Assembly: GCF_902497785.1 (NCBI RefSeq)
Contig: NZ_CABVHK010000015.1
Span: forward strand, 129,510-193,509
Direction: 5' to 3'
Origin: Pseudomonas fluorescens
GTDB lineage: Bacteria > Pseudomonadota > Gammaproteobacteria > Pseudomonadales > Pseudomonadaceae
DNA: 64,000 nucleotides
A program made the translations under genes and the position numbers. Positions 1-7,945 of the stretch are shown here, piece after piece (the first letter of the stretch is position 1; each line of letters begins with the position of its first letter). Below the pieces are notes generated by a model. That model was not told the origin of the DNA, searched no databases, and saw nothing but the letters and a program-made list of their open reading frames with translations.

Positions 1-386
1 TGCAGCTCGACGGCCGACAAAACTTCAGTCCACTGAGTGTTTTCGTCCGGCTCGCCCGACGCGAGGAAACAGGCTTCCAGCGAAGCCGAAGGCGGGAAGT
101 TGCCGGTGAAGAATGAAGTGTCGATGTCCACGCCTTTGATCGAACCCGCAACGCCCAGACGGATCACCGCGCTGTCGTAGCCTTCGAAGCGCTTGCGGCG
201 CGACTCCCAGCCGTCCATCCACTTGCCGTTGTCATCGAACACGCCCTCCTTCCATACGGCCGGGGTCGGCTGGAACAGACGGTTGGCGTCGGCAAACCAG
301 TCATCAGTGACCGAGATGATTTTGGTGCCCAGGCGGGCGTCGGCCAGGTTGACGAACTTCTCGAAAGGTACGGCGTAAGCTTTCAT
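1..386 (-). CDS. alc: Allantoicase, N-terminal part (runs off the window)
   Basis: The frame gives about 128 N-terminal residues starting MKAYAVPFEKFVNLADARLG and matching the allantoicase N-terminal domain (TSFFTGNFPPSASLEA). The enzyme hydrolyses allantoate to ureidoglycolate and urea in the cytoplasm. The ATG at 386 is the first start of the frame and lies about 90 bp downstream of uraD in the same direction, so it is probably the third gene of a puuE-uraD-alc operon. The C-terminus lies outside the window. Confidence 0.93.
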   Translation of the reverse strand, partial: MKAYAVPFEKFVNLADARLGTKIISVTDDWFADANRLFQPTPAVWKEGVFDDNGKWMDGWESRRKRFEGYDSAVIRLGVAGSIKGVDIDTSFFTGNFPPSASLEACFLASGEPDENTQWTEVLSAVEL

Positions 387-475
387 TCTTCTTGTCTGCC
401 TTTAATAAGTTGGCTTGGGATGCTTGCCAGGCCCTGGGTGCTATTGGCGTTCGAAAGCACTCGGGCCAGGCTTGC

Positions 476-991
476 TTATAGGGTCAGTAATCGGAACAGG
501 GCGATCTTGTTGATCTCTGCCAGCGCGCATTTGAATTCGGTGTCTGCCGAGTTGTGAATGCGCGTTTCGAACGCTGCGAGGATCTGATGCCGGTTGCTGC
601 CTTTTACCGCCATGATGAAGGGAAACTTGAACTTGGCTTTGTAGGCGTCGTTCAGCTCGGTGAAGCGCTGGAACTCTTCGGCCGTGCATTGGTGAATACC
701 GGCGCCAGCCTGTTCATTCGTGCTGGCTTCGGTCAGTTGGCCCTGGACGGCGGCTTTGCCGGCCAGGTCCGGGTGAGCGTTGATCAGTGCCAGCTGGCTG
801 GCGTGATCGGCGCTCAACAGGATGTCGCTCATGCGCTGGTGCAGGGTTTCAATCTGGTCGATCGAAGCGTCCTGGCCCAGGTCGAAGGCCTTTTCGGCCA
901 CCCATGGCGAATGTTCGTAGATGTCGGCAAAAGCGGCGACGAAGGCATCGCGGCTCAGGCTTGAAGGTTTCAGGGTTTGAAAGGTGCTCAT
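476..991 (-). CDS. uraD: 2-oxo-4-hydroxy-4-carboxy-5-ureidoimidazoline (OHCU) decarboxylase
   Basis: The 171-residue protein begins MSTFQTLKPSSLSRDAF. It carries the family signature NAHPDLAGKA (residues 71-80, catalytic His73) and the late FKFPFIMAVKG block. It decarboxylates OHCU to S-allantoin, the last step of urate degradation to allantoin. The start was set at 991 because its ATG overlaps the puuE stop (ATGA), a sign of translational coupling. The longer in-frame extension lies inside puuE and was dropped. Length is normal for the family. Confidence 0.95.
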   Translation of the reverse strand: MSTFQTLKPSSLSRDAFVAAFADIYEHSPWVAEKAFDLGQDASIDQIETLHQRMSDILLSADHASQLALINAHPDLAGKAAVQGQLTEASTNEQAGAGIHQCTAEEFQRFTELNDAYKAKFKFPFIMAVKGSNRHQILAAFETRIHNSADTEFKCALAEINKIALFRLLTL

Positions 992-1914
992 TGTGCAGGC
1001 CCTTGGTACGGGTGGGTTTGATGCCAGTGGCGAGCGATGTCGACGCGACGGCTGAACCACACCTGTTCATGACTTTTAGCGTATTCGATAAAGCGCTTGA
1101 GCGAAGCCAGACGCGCCGGACGGCCGATCAAACGGCAGTGCAGGCCGATCGAGAGCATCTTCGGCGCTTCGGCGCCTTCGGCGTACAGCACGTCAAACGC
1201 GTCTTTGAGGTATTCGAAGAAATCGTCGCCCTTGTTGAAACCCTGAACCTGGGTGAAGCGCATGTCGTTGGTGTCCAGGGTGTACGGGATCACCAAATGC
1301 GGCTTGCCGGTCGGGTTGTTCGGTTCCCAGTAGGGCAGATCGTCGTCGTAGGTATCGCAGTCGTAGAGGAAACCGCCTTCTTCCATCACCAGCCGACGGG
1401 TGTTTGGGCCGGTGCGGCCGGTGTACCAGCCCAGCGGACGTTCACCGGTGATCTCGGTGAGCACACGGATCGCTTCGAGCATGTGCTCGCGTTCCTGCGC
1501 TTCGTCCATGTACTGGTAGTCGATCCAGCGGTAGCCGTGGCTGCAGATCTCGTGGCCGGCATCGACCATGGCGCGGATCACGTCCGGGTGGCGCTGGGCG
1601 GCCATGGCCACGGCGAAGATGGTCAGCGGAATGTCGAACTCCTTGAACAGCTTCAAAATCCGCCAGACGCCGGCACGGCTGCCATACTCGTAAAGCGATT
1701 CCATGCTCATGTTGCGCGCGCCTTGCAGCGGCTGCGCCGAGACCATTTCGGAGAGGAAGGCTTCAGATTCTTTATCGCCGTGCAGGATATTGCGCTCGCC
1801 GCCTTCTTCGTAATTGAGCACGAAGGACAACGCGATGCGGGCATTGCCCGGCCAGTGGGGGTGAGGAGGGTTACTGCCGTAACCGATCAGGTCGCGTGGG
1901 TAGTCAGCGCTCAC
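988..1914 (-). CDS. puuE: Allantoinase of the polysaccharide-deacetylase type
   Basis: A 308-residue protein starting MSADYPRDLIGYGSNPPHPHW, typical of PuuE. It has a NodB/polysaccharide-deacetylase fold with the HEICSHG motif at residues 121-127. PuuE opens the allantoin ring to allantoate without the amidohydrolase-type metal centre of classical allantoinases. It is the first gene of the leftward operon puuE-uraD-alc and overlaps uraD by 4 bp. A TTGTATACAA palindrome lies about 85 bp upstream of the start. Confidence 0.95.
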   Translation of the reverse strand: MSADYPRDLIGYGSNPPHPHWPGNARIALSFVLNYEEGGERNILHGDKESEAFLSEMVSAQPLQGARNMSMESLYEYGSRAGVWRILKLFKEFDIPLTIFAVAMAAQRHPDVIRAMVDAGHEICSHGYRWIDYQYMDEAQEREHMLEAIRVLTEITGERPLGWYTGRTGPNTRRLVMEEGGFLYDCDTYDDDLPYWEPNNPTGKPHLVIPYTLDTNDMRFTQVQGFNKGDDFFEYLKDAFDVLYAEGAEAPKMLSIGLHCRLIGRPARLASLKRFIEYAKSHEQVWFSRRVDIARHWHQTHPYQGPAQ

Positions 1915-1998
1915 TGCAGTCTTCCTTCTTGTTCGTTAACAGGTTGTGTGGCGTGCCTGGAAGTGGGAAGACAGGCTGGCGTCACAGCGATGGGCTGA

Positions 1999-2008
1999 TT
2001 GTATACAA
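1999..2008. promoter_or_regulatory. TTGTATACAA palindrome upstream of puuE
   Basis: A perfect 10-bp palindrome 85 bp upstream of puuE, in the puuE/uraH divergent region. The same palindrome recurs at 5058-5067 upstream of the purine permease, and a near copy at 2194-2203. A shared repressor site (the shape fits GntR-type regulators) is inferred. Confidence 0.5.
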
Positions 2009-2193
2009 CTTTATATCAACTTTGTAAGCCTGAATTTTCGCATTTTTCATCAGCCGTCATCTTAGAGCGCCATTGCAAGAAATCTGCCTGACTGGTCAGC
2101 TAATAGATGGAAGGTCCGCTGACCGTATGGTTTGGCATCAGATTCAATGGGAATCTTCGAATGACGACACTTGCCGTAAAAATGTCGTTTTTA

Positions 2194-2203
2194 TTGTGTA
2201 CAA
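2194..2203. promoter_or_regulatory. TTGTGTACAA, near copy of the TTGTATACAA site, upstream of uraH
   Basis: It differs by one base from the perfect palindromes at 1999 and 5058 and lies 130 bp upstream of uraH within the roughly 420-bp divergent intergenic region. No gene was found in 1915-2333, so this stretch is best read as the regulatory region for puuE and uraH. Confidence 0.4.
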
Positions 2204-2333
2204 TTTTTTGTAAAAGTGTCTTAATCAGTCGCTTGCCGCAGCTTTTCGTGCTCCGAATCGGTGCGGTCTCCTTTCAACTGACTTCGGGAGGCGCGAGGCC
2301 TGACTGCTCCACGCAGGCAGGCGCGCAGAATCA

Positions 2334-2687
2334 ATGGGACGTTTGACAACACACGTTTTGGACGCTGCACACGGTTGCCCGGGCAGCTCGATCAAGGTCG
2401 AGCTGTACCGCGTTGAAGGCTCGCAGCTGGAATTGGTCGCCAGCGCAATCACCAACAGCGACGGCCGTGTCGACGCACCGCTGCTGCAAGGCGATGACTA
2501 CCGCAGCGGTGTTTATCAGGTTCAGTTTCATGCGGGCGACTATTACCGCGCCCGTGGCGTTCAGCTACCGGAACCGGCGTTTCTGGACGTCGTGGTGCTG
2601 CGCTTTGGCATCTCTGCGGAACAGGATCACTACCATGTGCCACTGCTGATTTCGCCGTACAGCTATTCCACGTACCGGGGCAGCTGA
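2334..2687 (+). CDS. uraH: 5-hydroxyisourate hydrolase (transthyretin-like)
   Basis: A 117-residue transthyretin-related protein. The N-terminus GRLTTHVLDAAHGCPGSS and the C-terminal YRGS tetrapeptide (residues 114-117) are the diagnostic HIU hydrolase motifs. It converts 5-hydroxyisourate to OHCU, the step before UraD. It is transcribed divergently from puuE-uraD-alc. A strong intrinsic terminator follows at 2746. Confidence 0.95.
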   Translation: MGRLTTHVLDAAHGCPGSSIKVELYRVEGSQLELVASAITNSDGRVDAPLLQGDDYRSGVYQVQFHAGDYYRARGVQLPEPAFLDVVVLRFGISAEQDHYHVPLLISPYSYSTYRGS

Positions 2688-2745
2688 TCCCCCAGCAGCT
2701 GCCCCCTCCGAGAAGCGACTGCGCATATAGCTTCTTTGGTCTTTC

Positions 2746-2772
2746 GCCCGCTCACACTGCGGGCTTTTTTTT
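2746..2772 (+). terminator. Intrinsic terminator after uraH
   Basis: GCCCGC stem, 7-nt loop and GCGGGC followed by eight T residues, 60 bp beyond the uraH stop. Confidence 0.85.
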
Positions 2773-2789
2773 GCCCTGTGGAAAGCCAA

Positions 2790-2860
2790 AGATCGCAGCC
2801 TGCGGCAGCTCCTACACGGTTTTGGGTCCACCTGTAGGGGCTGCCGAAGGCTGCGATCTC
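2790..2860. repeat. REP-type palindromic doublet (REPIN)
   Basis: Two inverted arms (gatcgcagcctgcggcagct and its near complement ctgccgaaggctgcgatc) around a short spacer, lying between the convergent uraH and the LysE-type gene. The same family recurs at 62678-62756. Such elements are common between Pseudomonas genes. Confidence 0.8.
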
Positions 2861-2872
2861 TTGATCTTGCCG

Positions 2873-3499
2873 TTAGCGGCTCAACAAAGATGCAGCGCCC
2901 GCGCCACTGAACAACCCCGCACTCACCCGATTGAACCAACTCTGACCCTTGCCACTGCGCAGATACCGCGCCGCACCATGCGCGCCAAGTCCATAAGCCA
3001 ATTTGCACAGCAGATCCAGCACGGTCCAGGTCGCAATCATCACCAGCAGCTGCGGCAGGAACGGCTGTTGCGCGCTCAGGAACTGCGGCAGGAATGCGGC
3101 GAAAAACAGAATGTCTTTCGGGTTGCTCGCGCCCAGCACGAAAGCGCGGCCGAACAGCGCACGAAAGCGCGGCACCGGCGCAGCCTGCGGTACTTCAGCG
3201 CCGACCGAGGGTTGACGCGATTGCTGCCAGCTCTGCCAGGCGAGATAGAACAGGTACAGCGCTCCGACGATTTTCAGCGCGCTGAACAGCTGTTCCGACG
3301 CCAGCAACAACGCGCCCAGGCCCAGGGCCGAGGCGCTCAGCAAGCAGATCGAAGCAACCACGCCGCCGAGAAACGCCGGATAAGAGCGGCGCAAACCGTA
3401 ATTCAGACTGTTGCTGATCATCAGCAAAGACAGCGGCCCCGGGATCAGGATCACCACCAGCGCAGCGCCGCTGAACAGCAGCCAGGTTTCCAGACTCAT
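2873..3499 (-). CDS. LysE/RhtB-family amino-acid exporter
   Basis: A 208-residue, strongly hydrophobic protein with about six membrane segments. The N-terminus MSLETWLLFSGAALVVILIP is followed by the GPLSLLMISN block typical of LysE/RhtB exporters. The start at 3499 is chosen because GGAGGAAAGTG lies just upstream; the 10-residue longer frame lacks this. The family exports amino acids or derivatives across the inner membrane; the substrate cannot be read from the sequence. Confidence 0.9.
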   Translation of the reverse strand: MSLETWLLFSGAALVVILIPGPLSLLMISNSLNYGLRRSYPAFLGGVVASICLLSASALGLGALLLASEQLFSALKIVGALYLFYLAWQSWQQSRQPSVGAEVPQAAPVPRFRALFGRAFVLGASNPKDILFFAAFLPQFLSAQQPFLPQLLVMIATWTVLDLLCKLAYGLGAHGAARYLRSGKGQSWFNRVSAGLFSGAGAASLLSR

Positions 3500-3521
3500 C
3501 ACTTTCCTCCATTTGCACAAA

Positions 3522-3545
3522 AGCCTCACCCGACCGGGTGAGGCT
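3522..3545. terminator. Terminator after the NCS2 permease
   Basis: A perfect 10-bp stem (agcctcaccc/gggtgaggct) with a 4-nt loop; T-tracts on both sides, so it can act in both directions. It lies between the permease stop (3579) and the LysE-type start. Confidence 0.8.
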
Positions 3546-3578
3546 GTTTTGAATCACTGTTTTTAAATCGTAGACGGC

Positions 3579-4928
3579 TTACAGGAAGATGAACTTGGCG
3601 ATGAAGATCGCGCAGAGCACCCACAAGCTGACAGAAATTTCCTTGTGCTTACCGGTGAAGGCCTTCAGCACCACGTAGGTGATAAAGCCCAGTGCGATAC
3701 CGTCGGCGACCGAGAATGTCAGCGGCATCATGATCGCGGTGACGATCGCCGGAATGCTGTCGGTCGCTTCGTCCCATTCGATGTGGGCCATGCCGCCCAT
3801 CATTAGCATCGCCACGTAAATCAGCGCGCCGGCGGTGGCGTAGGCGGGGATCATGCCGGCGAGCGGTGCGAAGAACATGGCTGCGATAAATAGCACACCG
3901 ACGGTCACGGCAGTAAGACCCGTGCGACCCCCCGCAGCAACCCCCGCGGCACTTTCCACGTAACTGGTGACGGGAGGCACACCGACCACGGCCCCGAATA
4001 CGCTGGACGCACTGTCAGCTTTCATCGCGCGGGAGAGGTTTTCGATGCGGCCGTCAGCGTTGACCAGATTGGCGCGCTGGGCGACGCCCATCAGGGTGCC
4101 GGCGGTGTCGAACATGTGCACGAAGAGGAACGCCAGCACCACGCTGATCATGCTGACGTTGAACACGCCGGCAACGTTCATCGCCATCCAGGTCGGCGCC
4201 AGGCTCGGCGGGGCCGACATGATGCCTTCGTAGTGGACGAGGCCCAGGCCCCAACCGGCGAGAGTCACGGTGATGATGCTGATGAGGATGGCGCCAAACA
4301 CCCTGTGGTAGCTGAGCACGGCGATCATCAGGAAACAGACGGCGGCGAGCAACGGCCCCGGTTCGCGCAACGAGCCCAGCTTGATCAGCGTGGCCGGGCT
4401 ATCGACGACGATGCCGGCTGTTTTCAAGCCGATCAGCCCAAGAAACAAACCCACGCCGGCGCCCATGGCGTAGCGCAGGCTCACCGGAATGCTGTTGAGC
4501 AGCCACTCGCGAATCCGCGAAAAGGTCAGGATCATGAACAGCACACCGGAAACGAACACCGCGCCAAGGGCGGTTTCCCAGTTGTAGCCCATGGTGCCGA
4601 CCACGGTGTAAGTGAAAAACGCGTTCAAGCCCATGCCCGGCGCCAGGCCAACCGGCCAGTTGGCGTAGAGGCCCATCAACAGGCAACCCAGCGCGGCAGC
4701 GATGCAGGTCGCAACGAATGCGGCGCCGTGATCGATCCCGGCGTCGGCCATGATGTTGGGGTTGACGAAGATGATGTAAGCCATGGTGATGAAGGTGGTC
4801 AGGCCGGCAATCAACTCGGTCTTCACCGTGGTGCCATGCAAGCTGAATTTGAAGATGCGCTCCAGCCAGCCATTGCGTAACGGCGGCGAGAGTTCGAGCG
4901 TCGGGGCTTCGGATTTGCGGCTTTCCAC
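3579..4928 (-). CDS. NCS2-family purine permease (AzgA/GhxP type)
   Basis: A 449-residue polytopic membrane protein. The N-terminal block KTELIAGLTTFITMAYIIFV and GLAPGMGLNAFFTYTVV are characteristic of the AzgA-like guanine/hypoxanthine/adenine transporters. It imports purine bases by proton symport. Its position next to urate and allantoin catabolism, and a shared TTGTATACAA site about 130 bp upstream, support a role in feeding that pathway. The exact base preference cannot be read. Confidence 0.92.
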   Translation of the reverse strand: MESRKSEAPTLELSPPLRNGWLERIFKFSLHGTTVKTELIAGLTTFITMAYIIFVNPNIMADAGIDHGAAFVATCIAAALGCLLMGLYANWPVGLAPGMGLNAFFTYTVVGTMGYNWETALGAVFVSGVLFMILTFSRIREWLLNSIPVSLRYAMGAGVGLFLGLIGLKTAGIVVDSPATLIKLGSLREPGPLLAAVCFLMIAVLSYHRVFGAILISIITVTLAGWGLGLVHYEGIMSAPPSLAPTWMAMNVAGVFNVSMISVVLAFLFVHMFDTAGTLMGVAQRANLVNADGRIENLSRAMKADSASSVFGAVVGVPPVTSYVESAAGVAAGGRTGLTAVTVGVLFIAAMFFAPLAGMIPAYATAGALIYVAMLMMGGMAHIEWDEATDSIPAIVTAIMMPLTFSVADGIALGFITYVVLKAFTGKHKEISVSLWVLCAIFIAKFIFL

Positions 4929-5055
4929 AGCGAATACTCCTCAAGAGTTTTATTGTTATTTCCAGGGCCGGACCCATGAGGGTGGCAGCGACCCTTTGAG
5001 GCATTTGCGAATTTGTTGACTGCACGGTCAGAAACTCGCACGCAGTGGATTATGC

Positions 5056-5069
5056 TTTTGTATACAAAA
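5056..5069. promoter_or_regulatory. TTTTGTATACAAAA palindrome upstream of the purine permease
   Basis: A perfect 14-bp palindrome 128 bp upstream of the permease start. The core TTGTATACAA equals the site upstream of puuE (1999). Apart from this site, the terminator at 5172 and the repeat at 5245, nothing gene-like was seen in the 4929-5347 gap. Confidence 0.5.
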
Positions 5070-5171
5070 AATGCAAATAATGTTTTTGATATTGTTGACG
5101 ATAAGTTCGGCGATAGGGATATATCGGCGGGTGGGATGCTTTGGCGAGCCGTCTACCGCCGGTTTGTGGAC

Positions 5172-5198
5172 GAAAAAAAACCGGCGATCGGCCGGTTT
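5172..5198 (-). terminator. Leftward intrinsic terminator after the thiol protein gene
   Basis: AAACCGGC/GCCGGTTT stem with eight T residues on the minus strand. It is downstream of the gene ending at 5348 and beyond a REP doublet. Confidence 0.7.
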
Positions 5199-5244
5199 GT
5201 CTTCTGTTCGGGGTTTGCAATGGGGGTGCTGGCCATCGTCGGAA

Positions 5245-5324
5245 CGCCGCCCGGGGCAAGCCCGCTCCCACAGGTTTTGTGAACACACCCAACTACTGTG
5301 GGAGCGAGCTTGCTCGCGATAGCG
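5245..5324. repeat. REP-type palindromic doublet (REPIN), second family
   Basis: Inverted arms gcaagcccgctcccacag and ctgtgggagcgagcttgc around a 21-bp spacer. The GGGAGCGAGCTTGCTCGCGA motif is abundant in fluorescent pseudomonads and supports the genus call. Confidence 0.8.
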
Positions 5325-5347
5325 TCAGTTCAAGCGCCGCAAAAACC

Positions 5348-5719
5348 TCAGGCCGCCGCGAACCGCTTATCCAGATAATCAATGATCACTTTGGACTCAT
5401 ACATCCAGGTCGTCTGGCCATTCTCTTCAATGCGCAGGCACGGCACCTTGATCTTGCCACCCTGCTCCAGCAGGGTCTGACGATCCTGTTCATTGTTCTT
5501 CGCATCACGCAACGCCACCGGCACATTCAAACGGCGCAGGGTGCGGCGGGTTTTTACGCAGAACGGGCAGGCGTGGAACTGATACAGCGTCAGGTCCCTG
5601 GCGGCCGCTTCCACTTGCGCCTGGGCGGCAGCGGGGCGCTGCTTCTTGCCAGGGCGGGTGATGAAGTCGATGAGAATGATCAGTTGGCCAAGGCCGACAC
5701 GAAGCGCTTTAACGAACAC
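5348..5719 (-). CDS. Glutaredoxin/GST N-terminal-like thiol protein
   Basis: A 123-residue protein: a hydrophobic N-terminal segment (residues 5-20), a short Ala/Gln-rich linker, then a thioredoxin-fold domain with CPFC (Cys51-Cys54) and a cis-Pro region (KVPCLRIEENG). It resembles the N-terminal domain of glutathione transferases and is probably a membrane-tethered glutaredoxin-like protein. Substrate unknown. Terminators flank it on both sides, so it is probably monocistronic. Confidence 0.8.
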   Translation of the reverse strand: MFVKALRVGLGQLIILIDFITRPGKKQRPAAAQAQVEAAARDLTLYQFHACPFCVKTRRTLRRLNVPVALRDAKNNEQDRQTLLEQGGKIKVPCLRIEENGQTTWMYESKVIIDYLDKRFAAA

Positions 5720-5778
5720 GGGACAAGCCTCACGGGGCGAAAGAAGGCGCGCAGCTTACCTGATTTTCGCAGGCGAAA

Positions 5779-5805
5779 AAAAACCGGCGATGAATGCCGG
5801 TTTTT
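5779..5805. terminator. Bidirectional terminator after folE
   Basis: AAAAACCGGC/GCCGGTTTTT stem with a 7-nt loop and T-tracts in both orientations, 15 bp beyond the folE stop. Confidence 0.85.
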
Positions 5806-5819
5806 CCTTGTGTCGCGAA

Positions 5820-6365
5820 TTACTTGATCAGGCTGAGAAACTCGCTGCGGGTGGCGGCGTTTTCGCGGAACTCACCGAGCATCACCGAGGTGATCATCGA
5901 CGAGTTCTGCTTCTCCACGCCGCGCATCATCATGCACATGTGCTTGGCTTCGATCACCACTGCAACACCCAGGGCACCCGTAACCTGCTGGACCGCATCG
6001 GCGATCTGGCGGCTGAGGTTTTCCTGGATCTGCAGGCGGCGCGCGTACATGTCGACAATCCGCGCGACTTTCGACAGGCCCAACACCTTGCCGCTCGGAA
6101 TGTAAGCGACGTGCGCCTTGCCGATAAACGGCAGCAGGTGGTGTTCGCACAACGAGTACAGCTCGATGTCCTTCACCAGCACCATTTCGCTGTTGTCAGA
6201 GCTGAACAAGGCACCGTTGGTGACTTCTTCCAGTGTCTGTTCGTAACCGCGGCAGAGGTATTGCATGGCTTTGGCGGCACGTTTTGGCGTGTCGCGCAGG
6301 CCCTCGCGGGAAACGTCCTCGCCCAATTGGCCGAGAATCGCGGTGTAATTCTGTTCCAATGTCAC
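5820..6365 (-). CDS. folE: GTP cyclohydrolase I with a phage-derived GTG start
   Basis: A 181-residue GTP cyclohydrolase I, first enzyme of folate/tetrahydropterin synthesis. Zinc ligands Cys73, His76 (CEHHLLPF) and Cys144 are present and length is normal. The prophage inserted in codons 3-11: the frame now begins GTG ACA, while the native ATG TCC remains at the other end of the prophage (59755). Only residue 2 changes (Ser to Thr). The native promoter and leader are gone; the stop of integrase lies 22 bp upstream, so folE probably relies on the integrase transcript or a promoter inside it. Confidence 0.95.
   Translation of the reverse strand: MTLEQNYTAILGQLGEDVSREGLRDTPKRAAKAMQYLCRGYEQTLEEVTNGALFSSDNSEMVLVKDIELYSLCEHHLLPFIGKAHVAYIPSGKVLGLSKVARIVDMYARRLQIQENLSRQIADAVQQVTGALGVAVVIEAKHMCMMMRGVEKQNSSMITSVMLGEFRENAATRSEFLSLIK
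6334..6358. repeat. attL core (25-bp direct repeat in the folE 5' end)
   Basis: Twenty-five bases here are identical to 59724-59748, and sequence diverges immediately on both sides. The repeat covers folE codons for EQNYTAI and neighbours, and sits next to the integrase gene as expected for a tyrosine-integrase attachment site. Confidence 0.92.
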
Positions 6366-6387
6366 AGAGCTTTATTCCGTATGGGTT

Positions 6388-7593
6388 CTAGAGGGGTACG
6401 GTTTCGGTCTGTACCAATTTTGTACCAATCAGGCTTTGTTCGAGCTTCCCGACTTCGCTCCAGTCTTCACTGGAATTGATCCACCGGGCGTATGTCGACA
6501 GCAGCATTTGCACGCTGTGGCCGAGCTGATTCGCAATGAACCCAAGGTTCATGCCTGCCATTAGGCACATGGTAGCGTAAGTGTGCCGGCAGTTGTATTG
6601 CCGTCTACCCCTGATCTTCAAGGCGACCAGCGCCGCCTTGAAATGTTTGTCCGTCACGCTGGCCTGCTGGATGAACTCAAAGTTCTTGGTCGGTGGGAAA
6701 ACGTACGGCGATTGTTTGTGCTGGCGCCGGCTCTGTTTACCCCTCAATTCGGCCACACCCTTGGCCACCTCAACCGCATTTAATGCCCTGCTGTTCAGCA
6801 TGACTCGCCGCGCCTCGCGGGTTTTCGTGCGCTCCTCTATTTTGTAGTCAGCCACGATTCTGCATACGTTGGCGACACGCCCCTCTGTATCCACCTCATC
6901 CCAGCGCAACGCCGCTATCTCACTTGGCCGCATGCCGGTATAAAACGCGAATTCAAAGTAGGCCGCGTATACCTGCATCGAACCGGTCAGCTCCTTATAT
7001 AGGTGCGCGATGATCACGTCCGCCTCTACCACCGCGAAAGGATCCACCGGTTTCTTCGCTTTCGCCGGCAGCTCAATCGAGCCGACCGGATTCCGGGTAA
7101 TCAACTCATCGTTCACAGCGCATTCGAACATGGTGTGCAGCCGTTGAATCGCCGAACGCTTCACGGTCGACGACTTCCACTTCGTCTCGCCGGCGATCTT
7201 TCGGATCATCGCCGAATTGATCTGGTCGATCGGAAGCAGTGCCAGGTGCGGCATCCAGTAAAGGTTTAGGGATATCCGGTAGTTTTTCCGAGTGCCCCCG
7301 ACGACTTCCCGACTGTCCAGCCAGGTTTGCGCGTAGCCACCGAACAACGGCGTCGCGGAGTAGGTTGAGTAAGTGGAGTTCGGGAAAAGCTCGGCGTAAC
7401 GCTGATCGTCCATCACGCCGTGCTTAATGAGGCTGATTACTGTAGCGCGTAGATCTGCGGCCGCTTTAATGCCTTTTGGCGTTTGGGAATAGGCGAGGGT
7501 CTCGCACCGCCGGAATTGCCAGGTGAAGCGAATGCGGACTGATTGACCTGCGAATTCAACTCCGGCGGGCAATCCCATAGGCTTTCTAGCCAT
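6388..7593 (-). CDS. int: Tyrosine-type site-specific integrase
   Basis: A 401-residue recombinase. An N-terminal arm-binding region comes first, then a core-binding domain (about 85-175) and the catalytic domain. Catalytic residues seen: Arg222 (TGMRPSEIAALRW), Arg336 in CRHTYAT, His359 (LGHS) and Tyr368 (STYARW). The His that usually precedes the second Arg is replaced by Tyr/Asn. Start at 7593 has AGGAG upstream. It catalyses integration at folE together with IHF; the last codons overlap paired TGTACCAAT repeats (6410-6429). Confidence 0.96.
   Translation of the reverse strand: MARKPMGLPAGVEFAGQSVRIRFTWQFRRCETLAYSQTPKGIKAAADLRATVISLIKHGVMDDQRYAELFPNSTYSTYSATPLFGGYAQTWLDSREVVGGTRKNYRISLNLYWMPHLALLPIDQINSAMIRKIAGETKWKSSTVKRSAIQRLHTMFECAVNDELITRNPVGSIELPAKAKKPVDPFAVVEADVIIAHLYKELTGSMQVYAAYFEFAFYTGMRPSEIAALRWDEVDTEGRVANVCRIVADYKIEERTKTREARRVMLNSRALNAVEVAKGVAELRGKQSRRQHKQSPYVFPPTKNFEFIQQASVTDKHFKAALVALKIRGRRQYNCRHTYATMCLMAGMNLGFIANQLGHSVQMLLSTYARWINSSEDWSEVGKLEQSLIGTKLVQTETVPL
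6410..6429. repeat. Paired TGTACCAAT repeats, candidate left arm-type integrase sites
   Basis: Two copies of TGTACCAAT (6410-6418 and 6421-6429), 52 bp inside attL. The same pair occurs inside attR at 59616-59636. Sites repeated near both prophage ends are expected for the integrase N-terminal domain; this is inference. Confidence 0.55.
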
Positions 7594-7778
7594 GCCTCAT
7601 ATCTCCTGATGCTGTAATAGATTTGCCCGTCGATTTCGTTCCACACCCCTTTCGGGATGATGTTGCGCTGGCGCTTACCCTGGAGGGCGCGCCTGGTGGT
7701 CCCGACCATCTCCGCGAAGTTTTTCTCGGCGACCTTGTCGGACAGGTACTCAACCGGTATCTGTTCTGCTGATGCCAT
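7437..7778 (-). CDS. Small DNA-binding protein, probable excisionase
   Basis: A 113-residue basic protein (MASAEQIPVEYLSDKVAEKN...). Start at 7778 has GGAG seven bases upstream. The order of a HTH-like segment (FAEMVGTTRRALQGKRQR), a small hydrophobic/Tyr patch (IYYSIRRYEAWL) and a basic tail fits phage Xis proteins. It lies directly upstream of int, and its 3' end overlaps int by 157 bp in another frame. Excisionase function is inferred from position and size. Confidence 0.65.
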   Translation of the reverse strand: MASAEQIPVEYLSDKVAEKNFAEMVGTTRRALQGKRQRNIIPKGVWNEIDGQIYYSIRRYEAWLESLWDCPPELNSQVNQSAFASPGNSGGARPSPIPKRQKALKRPQIYALQ

Positions 7779-7870
7779 GATGATGCTCCATGCCGCGCGT
7801 GGCGGCAGAAGGTGGGGGAGAAGGTGAAATTGCGTGCCAAAAGGCGCCAGACGAATGGCGCTTTTGGAAA

Positions 7871-7900
7871 TTGACACTGCTTGGTTTTTGTACTAATTAT
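7871..7900 (+). promoter_or_regulatory. Candidate sigma-70 promoter for the gene at 7946
   Basis: Perfect TTGACA at 7871-7876 and AATTAT at 7895-7900 with 18-bp spacing (4 of 6 in the -10). It faces away from int/xis. Confidence 0.4.
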
Positions 7901-7945
7901 TTCTTCTCTGATTTATCGAAACTCGAACAGAAGGAGGCCGCAAAG

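Noticed and set aside
787..1998. 403-codon rightward frame across uraD and puuE
   Set aside because: It is antisense to two well-defined enzymes; its length reflects GC-rich third positions.
2790..2860. Paired palindromes as a possible CRISPR array
   Set aside because: Only one doublet of REP arms; no regular repeat-spacer units and no cas genes anywhere in the window.
5141..5827. 228-codon rightward frame across REP repeats and the thiol-protein gene
   Set aside because: It crosses repetitive DNA, two terminators and an opposing gene.
6334..6358. tRNA as attachment site
   Set aside because: The att core is folE coding sequence; no tRNA cloverleaf was found at either end or elsewhere in the window.
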